Below are positions 1 to 5,163 of a stretch of DNA of 8,344 bases, piece by piece (the stretch's first letter is position 1; each line of letters starts with the position of its first letter). Source of the DNA: Solirubrobacteraceae bacterium (GTDB lineage: Bacteria; Actinomycetota; Thermoleophilia; Solirubrobacterales; Solirubrobacteraceae). The translations under genes and the position numbers were made by a program. Under the pieces are notes generated by a model. It saw only the letters and a program-made list of their open reading frames with translations. It made no database searches and was not told the DNA's origin. The stretch lies in assembly GCA_025455895.1 (NCBI GenBank), contig JALOLQ010000048.1, positions 1-8,344 on the forward strand, given 5' to 3'.

Positions 1-94
<94 letters not shown>

Positions 95-97
95 GTG

Positions 98-131
98 CAC
101 CGGACCTCGGCCCGAAGGACGCTGCCCGGTG
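98..131 (-). other. Stem just upstream of the 16S 5' end (possible processing structure)
   Basis: On the minus strand CACCGG (126-131) can pair with CCGGTG (98-103), giving a 6-bp outer stem around an inner segment that can form a short GTCC/GGGC helix with a UUC-type loop. It ends about four bases before the predicted mature 16S end. It may take part in leader folding or 5' maturation. The usual RNase III stem pairs the 16S leader with the 16S trailer, which is outside the window, so the role is an inference. Confidence 0.4.
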
Positions 132-156
132 AGAGAGAGTTCGTCATGACCTGTTT

Positions 157-183
157 GCGGGCCCCCATACACCGGGGTCCCGC
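157..183 (-). other. Strong hairpin in the pre-16S leader
   Basis: The minus-strand transcript reads GCGGG-A-CCCC, a 7-base loop, then GGGG-G-CCCGC. This gives nine G-C pairs interrupted by one A/G mismatch. No U-run follows, and the stem sits inside the rRNA leader about 60 bases before 16S, so a processing or folding role in pre-16S is more likely than termination. The function is inferred from position only. Confidence 0.55.
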
Positions 184-298
184 GGTCTTGACAGAGTATT
201 GCTCAGAGCGCCGTCGTACCGGCAAGCCGGCCGTTCGGCGCTTCGAACCTGGACGCACACTTCGGTCTCCGGCCGAGGCCGGCACCGAGGTGCGCATG

Positions 299-316
299 CT
301 GTTGAGTTTTCAAAGA
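299..316 (-). promoter_or_regulatory. boxA-like antitermination/processing element of the rrn leader
   Basis: The minus strand reads TCTTTGAAAACTCAACAG. This closely resembles the conserved block in rRNA leaders of actinobacteria and firmicutes (for example the mycobacterial form TTTGAGAACTCAATAG). In known systems the boxA RNA is bound by NusB-S10 (NusE) so that RNA polymerase reads through the structured rRNA genes. It lies about 75 bases after the predicted transcription start and about 205 bases before 16S, as expected for a leader boxA. Confidence 0.8.
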
Positions 317-397
317 CCGCCGCGCCCTGCCGGGAAGGTGATGCCTTCTTCTCAGGACGCTCCCCGCCGACGCGAAGCCGAGGGGAACGGACGGATC

Positions 398-426
398 AGT
401 ATAGCGCCGTCGTTGGTGCCTCTCAA
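398..426 (-). promoter_or_regulatory. rRNA operon promoter (sigma-70 type)
   Basis: On the minus strand, TTGAGA (421-426) and TATACT (398-403) are separated by exactly 17 bases (404-420). The -35 box differs from the TTGACA consensus by one base and the -10 box from TATAAT by one base. It is the best housekeeping promoter in the window and sits where an rrn promoter should be, upstream of boxA and 16S. Initiation is expected near 391-392. I see only one promoter; many rrn operons have two or more in tandem, and the bases between it and the yjbQ stop show no second match. Confidence 0.85.
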
Positions 427-473
427 TGAGGCCGCTTGCACGACGCCGACCGACCGGAGCGGGAACTGTAGCA

Positions 474-493
474 GGGCGTCCCGGCGGACCCCC
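474..493 (-). terminator. Weak candidate hairpin after yjbQ
   Basis: Seven bases past the yjbQ stop codon the minus strand can fold as GGGGTCC / GGACGCCC around a GCCG loop, a 7-bp stem with one bulged G. No U-tract follows, so it is a poor intrinsic terminator by normal criteria. It is listed because it is the only structure that could separate tyrS-yjbQ transcription from the rrn operon. Confidence 0.2.
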
Positions 494-499
494 CGGACC

Positions 500-916
500 T
501 CAGTCGAGGACCTGGACGGAGACGGTGCGCTCGCGGGCGCGGTCGTCGAAGTCCAGCAGCACGATCTGCTGCCAGGTCCCGAGCGCGAGGCGCCCGTCGA
601 GCACCGGGATGCTCTCGGACGGGCCGATCAGCGCGGCGCGCAGGTGGGCGTGCGCGTTGGTGTCGTGGTTGCGGACGTTGTGCTCGTAGTCGGCGGCGGT
701 GGGGATCAGGCGCTCGAGCAGGACGCCCAGGTCGGCGACCGCCCCGGGCTCGTACTCGATCGTCGTCACCGCCACGGTCGCGCCGACGGCGAACACCGCG
801 GCGACCCCGGAGCGCACGCCGGAGCGCTCGACCACCGTCCGCACGCCCTCGGTGAGGTCCACGACCTCGCCGTGGCCCTCGGTCTGGAGGCGCAGCAGGC
901 CGCCGTGGACCCCCAT
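500..916 (-). CDS. yjbQ: UPF0047 / YjbQ family protein (secondary thiamine-phosphate synthase type)
   Basis: A 138-residue protein, the usual length for the UPF0047/YjbQ family of small trimeric proteins. The E. coli member has weak thiamine-phosphate synthase activity that can be seen when thiE is missing; the true role of the family is uncertain. Visible family blocks are GATVAVTTIEYEPG (45-58), the His-rich segment YEHN...NHDTNAHAHLRAALIGPS (77-100, with H79, H84, H89 and H91) and LGTWQQIVLLDFD (112-124). The first block follows the 'GST-AVTTIEYEPG' form that I associate with archaeal members, not the 'HT-A-LT-NE' form of E. coli, so the His at that place is absent. The ATG at 914-916 shares its A with the tyrS TGA stop (TGATG), so translation is probably coupled; no Shine-Dalgarno is seen. 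It is the last protein gene before the rrn promoter. Confidence 0.9.
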   Translation of the reverse strand: MGVHGGLLRLQTEGHGEVVDLTEGVRTVVERSGVRSGVAAVFAVGATVAVTTIEYEPGAVADLGVLLERLIPTAADYEHNVRNHDTNAHAHLRAALIGPSESIPVLDGRLALGTWQQIVLLDFDDRARERTVSVQVLD

Positions 917-2118
917 CAGCCGGGGACCCGCAGGCGCCGGAAGCGCCGGCGCCCGAGCTGGACGACGGCCCCGTCCAGGCGCGCGGCGGCCAGGTCGAGG
1001 TCGTCGGGGCCGAGCACCTCGCCGCCGACCTTCACGCCCCCCTGGGCCACGAGGCGCCGGCCCTCCGAGCGCGAGATCCCGAACGCCTCGGCCAGCGCGG
1101 CGGGCACGTGGACCGTCCCGTCCTGGGCGGCCACCTGCGCCTCCTCGATCTCCTCGGGCACCTCGTGGGCGACGAACACGCGATCGAAGCCCGCTTGGGC
1201 GGCGGCGGCCGCCTCGGCGCCGTGGAACCGGGTGATGATCGCGCGCGCGAGCTCGCGCTTGCGGTCGCGCGCGGCGACGTCCGGCGCCGGGGCGGGGATC
1301 GCGAGCAGCTCGAACCAGACCGCCATCGCCTCGTCGGGCAGGCGCATCGTCTTCCCGAACATCTCCTCGGGCGCCTCGGTGATGCCGATCTGGTTGCCCT
1401 TGGTCTTCGACATCTTCTCGGCGCCGTCGATGCCGGGCAGGATCGGCATCGTGAGCACGGACTGCTCGGGCTGCCCGTGGTGGCGCTGGATGTCGCGCCC
1501 GAGCAGCAGGTTGAACGTCTGGTCGGTTCCGCCGAGCTCGACGTCGGCGCGCACGGCGACCGAGTCGTAGCCCTGCATCAGCGGGTAGAGCAGCTCGAGG
1601 ATCGAGATCGGCGTTCCCTGCGCGTAGCGCCGCGCGAAGTCCTCGCGGTCCAGCAGCTGCGCGACGGTCGTCGTCCGCGCCAGGCGGAAGAGCTGCTCCA
1701 TCGGCATGTCGAGCCACTCGCCGTTGAACCGCAGCTCGTAGCGCTCGGGATCGGCGTCGAGGACCCGGTGCGCCTGGCGCTCGTAGGTGTGCGCGTTGGC
1801 CTCGATCTCCTCGGCGGAGAGCACCGGGCGGGTGTCCGAGCGCCCGCTGGGGTCGCCGACCCGCGCGGTGTAGTCGCCGACGATCAGGACCACCCGGTGC
1901 CCGAGATCCTGGAACTCGCGCAGCTTCTGGAGCACGACGGTGTGCCCGAGGTGGATGTCCGGCGCGGTGGGGTCGAGCCCGAGCTTCACGCGCAGCGGGC
2001 GCCCCTGGTCGCGGGCCTCGCGCAGCCGGTCCTCGAGGCCCCCGGCCGGCAGGGCTTCGGCGGCGTTTCGAGCGAGGAACGCCGCCTGGGCGGCGGGGTC
2101 GGAACCGGCGGAGGCCAT
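916..2118 (-). CDS. tyrS: Tyrosyl-tRNA synthetase
   Basis: A 400-residue class I aminoacyl-tRNA synthetase that charges tRNA-Tyr with tyrosine in the cytoplasm. The catalytic domain shows the HIGH-type motif HLGHT (56-60) within KLGLDPTAPDIHLGHT, the tyrosine-site block ELGGTDQ (194-200) and the KMSKS loop as KMSKT (235-239). The anticodon-binding region follows, with an S4-type RNA-binding domain at about 335-395 (ALAEAFGISRSEGRRLVAQGGVKVGG). The HLGHT motif and the 'QKLREFQDLGH' helix fit the TyrZ-like subgroup better than the E. coli TyrS subgroup. The open frame continues upstream, but the ATG at 2116-2118 is chosen because a TAnnnT box lies 8 bases before it and further extension would run into the divergent PBP gene. 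It overlaps yjbQ by one base. Confidence 0.97.
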   Translation of the reverse strand: MASAGSDPAAQAAFLARNAAEALPAGGLEDRLREARDQGRPLRVKLGLDPTAPDIHLGHTVVLQKLREFQDLGHRVVLIVGDYTARVGDPSGRSDTRPVLSAEEIEANAHTYERQAHRVLDADPERYELRFNGEWLDMPMEQLFRLARTTTVAQLLDREDFARRYAQGTPISILELLYPLMQGYDSVAVRADVELGGTDQTFNLLLGRDIQRHHGQPEQSVLTMPILPGIDGAEKMSKTKGNQIGITEAPEEMFGKTMRLPDEAMAVWFELLAIPAPAPDVAARDRKRELARAIITRFHGAEAAAAAQAGFDRVFVAHEVPEEIEEAQVAAQDGTVHVPAALAEAFGISRSEGRRLVAQGGVKVGGEVLGPDDLDLAAARLDGAVVQLGRRRFRRLRVPG

Positions 2119-2126
2119 CCGGTCCA

Positions 2127-2132
2127 ATGCTA
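2127..2132 (-). promoter_or_regulatory. -10 box of tyrS, predicted leaderless transcript
   Basis: The minus strand reads TAGCAT, eight bases (TGGACCGG), then the tyrS ATG. The TAnnnT pattern is the usual actinobacterial -10 signature, and a start 7-9 bases after it would place the mRNA 5' end at or within two bases of the ATG. I find no -35 match at 16-18 bases. The same layout occurs before argH, which strengthens both calls. Confidence 0.6.
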
Positions 2133-2136
2133 GAGT
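2131..2136 (+). promoter_or_regulatory. Possible -10 box for the PBP gene, overlapping the tyrS -10
   Basis: The plus strand reads TAGAGT, which matches TAnnnT and shares its first two bases with the tyrS -10 box on the other strand. Initiation near 2143 would give an untranslated leader of about 95 bases before the PBP ATG at 2238. There is no clear -35 box. The rest of the divergent gap is GC-rich and offers no better candidate on this strand. Confidence 0.35.
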
Positions 2137-2237
2137 CTGGTCCGGCCTTCGGGTGCGCCGGCCGTCAGCGCGCCCGCCCGGCAGGCGTCTGCCGCACGCC
2201 TGAATCCGCCGTTCGCACCGCGCCCGCGCGCGCCGCC

Positions 2238-4580
2238 ATGAGCGACGACGACCAGCCCGACATCCCCCTCGCGACCGCCGAGCCGCCGCTCGACGGGTCC
2301 GACGCCGCCGGAGCGTCCGGCGAGCCGCCGGCGCGGCCGCGGATGCGCAAGCGCCGGCTCCTGCTCCTGGCCCTGCCGCTGGCCGTGCTCGCGGGCATCT
2401 CGACCGCCTTCGGGATGATGATGGCGCTCGCCGCCGACCTCCCGAACCTCGAGAGCGCCAAGGAGTTCCAGAGCGCACGCAACTCGCTGCTCTACGACCG
2501 CCTCGGCCGCCCGCTCGGGATCCTCACGAGCGACCGCAACCGCGTGATCGTCCCGATCCAGGACATCTCGCCGTTCATGAAGAACGCGATCATCTCGGTC
2601 GAGGACCGGCGCTTCTACGAGAACGACGGCGTCGACCTGCGCGGGATCGGGCGCGCCTTCTACCAGGGCACCATCCGCGGCGGCGCCCGGCAGGGCGGCT
2701 CGACGATCACCCAGCAGTTCGTCAAGAACGCGCTCGAGGCCCAGGACGAGCGCACCGTGTTCCAGAAGCTGCGCGAGTCCGCGCTGGCCTACCACCTCAC
2801 GCGGCGCTGGTCGAAGCAGAAGATCCTCAAGGAGTACCTCAACTCGATCTACTTCGGCAACGGCGCGTACGGGATCGAGTCCGCCGCCCGCGTGTACTTC
2901 GCCGGGGACCCGAACTACGCCGGCTGCGGGACGCGCGCGAACCCCTGCGCGCGGCTGCTGACCGCCGCCGACGCGGCGCTGCTCGCCGGCGTCGTGGCCA
3001 ACCCGAGCGCCTACGACCCGGTCGCCCACCCCGAGGCGGCGATCCAGCGGCGCAACCTCGTGCTGACGAAGATGCTCCAGGAGGGCAAGCTCACGCGGGC
3101 CGAGTACGACGACGCGCGCGTCCAGGCGCTCCCCGGGAAGATCACGCCGCCGTCGGTCGACACCCGGGCCCCGTACTTCACGACCTGGGTCAGCCAGCAG
3201 CTCGTCGAGCAGTTCGGCGCGCGGCGCGCCTTCGAGGGCGGGCTGAAGGTCGAGACGACGCTCGACCTCGATCTGCAGGCGGCCGCGCAGAAGGCGATCG
3301 ACGCGTCGCTGCCGAACCCGGCCGGACCGGCCGCCGCGCTCGTGGCGATCGACAACGACACCGGCGAGGTCCGCGCGCTGGTCGGGGGACGCAACTACCG
3401 CGAGCGCCCGTTCAACCTCGCCACCCAGGGCCAGCGCCAGCCCGGCTCGACGGTCAAGCCGTTCATCCTCGCCGAGGCGATGAGGAAGGGCTACGGGATC
3501 GGCTCGGTCTGGCCGTCGGCCAAGCGCGTCTTCACCGTCCCCGGCACCGGCGGCCAGGAGAAGTTCGAGGTCAACAACTTCGACGACGCCTACGCCGGCG
3601 CGCGCGACCTGGGCTCGGCGCTGACCTTCTCGGACAACGCGGTCTACGCGGCCGCCGGCATCAGCACCGGCACGAAGCGGATCGCCCGCTTCATCGAGCG
3701 CATGGGCGTGCGCACGCCCGTGTCCTCGAACCCGGCGATGACGCTCGGCGCCTTCAAGCAGGGGGTCTCCGTGCTCGACTGGGCGCACGCCTACGAGACC
3801 TTCGCCACGGGCGGCCGGCGCACGTCGGGCACGCTCGGCGCCCCGAACGGCGGACCGGTCGGCATCCAGTCGGTGCGCCGCGTCTCCGACGACGAGCTCG
3901 TCGCCAAGAACGAGGTGCGGCGCAAGCGCGTGCTCTCCCAGCAGCTGGCCGACCTGACGCTCCAGCAGATGGCGACGGTCGTCTCGAGCGGCACCGGCAA
4001 GCGGGCCGCCTGGGGCGGCTTCGCCGCGGGCAAGACCGGGACGACGGAGAACTTCGGCGATGCGTGGTTCGTCGGGATCACGCGCAAGCTCACGATCGCC
4101 GTCTGGGTCGGCTACCCGGACACGAACACGCCGATGAAGACCGAGTTCGGCGGCGAGCCCGTCGCCGGCGGCACCTTCCCCGCGCAGATCTGGCGGAACT
4201 TCGTGCTCCAGTCCGAGGCGATCTTCAAGCAGCGCGTCGCCGAGCGGCGGGCCAAGCGCGACGGCGAGGCCGCGCCCGAGGCGACCGACCCCGCCGAGGC
4301 GATCGAGGACGGCGTCGTCGAGAGCGCCGGCGGCGAGCCGCAGGACGACGCGACCGGCGGCGGCGGGGACGGCGACCGCGCCCCCTCGGCCGGCGGCGGC
4401 GACGGCGACGGCGGGGCAGGCGGCGGAGGCGGCGGCGGCGGCGGGAACGCCACGCCGGCCCCCGCGCCCGAGCCCGCGCCGGAGCCGGCGCCGACGCCCG
4501 CCCCCGCGCCGGCCCCCGCGCCCGAGCCCGCCCCGGGCGGCGGCAGCGACGGCGGCGGGGTCAGCGCGCCGTCGGGCTGA
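2238..4580 (+). CDS. Class A penicillin-binding protein (bifunctional glycosyltransferase/transpeptidase, PBP1A type)
   Basis: A 780-residue membrane-anchored enzyme that polymerises lipid II into glycan strands and cross-links their peptides outside the membrane. Residues 1-40 are a Pro/Asp-rich cytoplasmic tail ending in RMRKRR. Residues 41-66 form one transmembrane helix. The GT51 domain follows, with catalytic Glu122 in EDRRFYENDG (122-131) and GGSTITQQ (153-160). The transpeptidase domain has STVK (404-407, acyl-Ser404), SDN (465-467) and KTGT (599-602). Residues from about 697 are a Gly-rich then Pro-Ala-Glu-rich tail. Two points are unusual: the GT51 motif has Asn129 where most members have His, and a short insert carries the only two cysteines (C230, C237). 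The ATG at 2238 gives a standard N-terminus; an in-frame ATG at 2127 would start inside the tyrS promoter. No Shine-Dalgarno is visible. The 3' end overlaps mpg by 20 bp on the opposite strand. Confidence 0.96.
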   Translation: MSDDDQPDIPLATAEPPLDGSDAAGASGEPPARPRMRKRRLLLLALPLAVLAGISTAFGMMMALAADLPNLESAKEFQSARNSLLYDRLGRPLGILTSDRNRVIVPIQDISPFMKNAIISVEDRRFYENDGVDLRGIGRAFYQGTIRGGARQGGSTITQQFVKNALEAQDERTVFQKLRESALAYHLTRRWSKQKILKEYLNSIYFGNGAYGIESAARVYFAGDPNYAGCGTRANPCARLLTAADAALLAGVVANPSAYDPVAHPEAAIQRRNLVLTKMLQEGKLTRAEYDDARVQALPGKITPPSVDTRAPYFTTWVSQQLVEQFGARRAFEGGLKVETTLDLDLQAAAQKAIDASLPNPAGPAAALVAIDNDTGEVRALVGGRNYRERPFNLATQGQRQPGSTVKPFILAEAMRKGYGIGSVWPSAKRVFTVPGTGGQEKFEVNNFDDAYAGARDLGSALTFSDNAVYAAAGISTGTKRIARFIERMGVRTPVSSNPAMTLGAFKQGVSVLDWAHAYETFATGGRRTSGTLGAPNGGPVGIQSVRRVSDDELVAKNEVRRKRVLSQQLADLTLQQMATVVSSGTGKRAAWGGFAAGKTGTTENFGDAWFVGITRKLTIAVWVGYPDTNTPMKTEFGGEPVAGGTFPAQIWRNFVLQSEAIFKQRVAERRAKRDGEAAPEATDPAEAIEDGVVESAGGEPQDDATGGGGDGDRAPSAGGGDGDGGAGGGGGGGGGNATPAPAPEPAPEPAPTPAPAPAPAPEPAPGGGSDGGGVSAPSG
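4326..4577 (+). repeat. Low-complexity DNA coding the PBP C-terminal tail
   Basis: Two simple-sequence blocks sit next to each other inside the PBP gene. At about 4357-4445 the DNA is dominated by GGC/GGCGGC units coding Gly with some Asp. At about 4459-4540 it is dominated by CCCGCGCC/GCGCCGG-type units coding Pro-Ala-Pro-Glu repeats. The reading frame is intact. Such tails on class A PBPs are predicted to be disordered and may lie in the wall. Blocks like these are prone to slippage, so their length may vary between strains and be misassembled. Confidence 0.85.
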
Positions 4581-5163
4581 GCGCCGGGCGCGGCCGCGAG
4601 ACGTGCGGCGAGCCCGCCGCGCAGAAGCGCCAGGGCAGCTCGACCGCCCGCGTGATGCCGATCCGCGTCCCGGCGACGATCTCGAGCCCCGGAGCGCCGA
4701 CGGGCGGCGCCTCGATCCGCACCGGCCCGCGGACGAGGCTCGTCGCGTTGCGCTCGAGCCCGATGCCGAGCGCCTGCGTGAGCTTCCCGGGCCCCGAGCA
4801 GAGCTCCCGCACCTCGCCGCGCCCGCGACGCGCGCGCATCGCCTCGAGGCCCTCGAGCGGCTCGAGCGCGCGGATCAGCACGGCGGCTCCGGTCGCCTCG
4901 TCCTCGCAGACCGCGTTGAGCAGGGCGTGGATCCCGTACGAGCGGTAGACGTAGGCCGTCCCGGGCCCGGCGAACAGCGTGGCGGTGCGCGGCGTGAGGC
5001 CGGCGAACGCGTGACAGGCGGGCTCGCTGTCGTGGTAGGCCTCGGTCTCCACGATCCGGCCCGCGGTCGTCCCGTGGCGCACGACGCAGCCGACGAGATC
5101 ACGCGCCACGGCCACGACCGGGCGGGCGTAGAACTCCGCCGGGAGGCCCGGACCGGGGTTCAT
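4561..5163 (-). CDS. mpg: 3-methyladenine DNA glycosylase (AAG/MPG family)
   Basis: A 200-residue monofunctional base-excision repair enzyme that flips out alkylated or deaminated purines (3-methyladenine, 7-methylguanine, hypoxanthine) and cuts the N-glycosidic bond. The family signature RIVETEAYH is at 36-44. Glu41 corresponds to the catalytic Glu125 of human AAG and Tyr43 to Tyr127; His51 in ACHAFAG aligns with His136, Tyr73 in YVYRSYG with Tyr159 and Asn83 with Asn169. RALEPLEG (98-105) and SGPGKLTQALGI (123-134) are further conserved blocks. The length is normal for bacterial members. The ATG at 5161-5163 shares one base with the argH TGA stop (TGATG), so it is probably co-transcribed and translationally coupled with argH. 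Its last 20 bases overlap the end of the PBP gene on the other strand, with no space for a terminator between them. Confidence 0.95.
   Translation of the reverse strand: MNPGPGLPAEFYARPVVAVARDLVGCVVRHGTTAGRIVETEAYHDSEPACHAFAGLTPRTATLFAGPGTAYVYRSYGIHALLNAVCEDEATGAAVLIRALEPLEGLEAMRARRGRGEVRELCSGPGKLTQALGIGLERNATSLVRGPVRIEAPPVGAPGLEIVAGTRIGITRAVELPWRFCAAGSPHVSRPRPALSPTAR

Larger units (their letters stand above)
95..391 (-). other. Pre-16S rRNA leader (transcribed spacer between rrn promoter and 16S)
   Basis: This stretch of about 300 bases lies between the predicted rrn transcription start (near 391) and the 16S 5' end (near 94). I see no credible protein gene or tRNA on either strand. It contains a boxA-like element (299-316) and two stems (157-183 and 98-131), annotated separately. 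An rRNA leader of this size, with an antitermination element and processing stems, is usual for actinobacterial rRNA operons. The transcription start is inferred from the -10 box and not observed. Confidence 0.8.

Noticed and set aside
188..193. TTGACA on the plus strand as a -35 box
   Set aside because: The hexamer 17 bases downstream (211-216) is CCGTCG, with no -10 likeness, and the site lies within the rRNA leader pointing away from any gene.
95..499. tRNA or small protein gene in the rRNA leader region
   Set aside because: I found no cloverleaf with a T-loop-like GTTCGA in a correct context and a matching acceptor stem. The short open frames are explained by lack of stops in GC-rich DNA.
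2127..2237. PBP start at the in-frame ATG 2127
   Set aside because: That ATG lies inside the tyrS -10 box, and the extra 37 residues do not look like a PBP cytoplasmic tail. The ATG at 2238 is preferred.
2119..2478. Upstream extension of tyrS to an earlier start codon
   Set aside because: It would overlap the PBP N-terminus and add a low-complexity Arg/Ala-rich segment absent from tyrosyl-tRNA synthetases. The ATG at 2118 has a promoter box at a sensible distance.
2130..3788. Minus-strand open frame of 552 codons opposite the PBP gene
   Set aside because: It is fully antisense to conserved PBP coding sequence and its translation is Arg/Val/Gly-rich with no recognisable domain.
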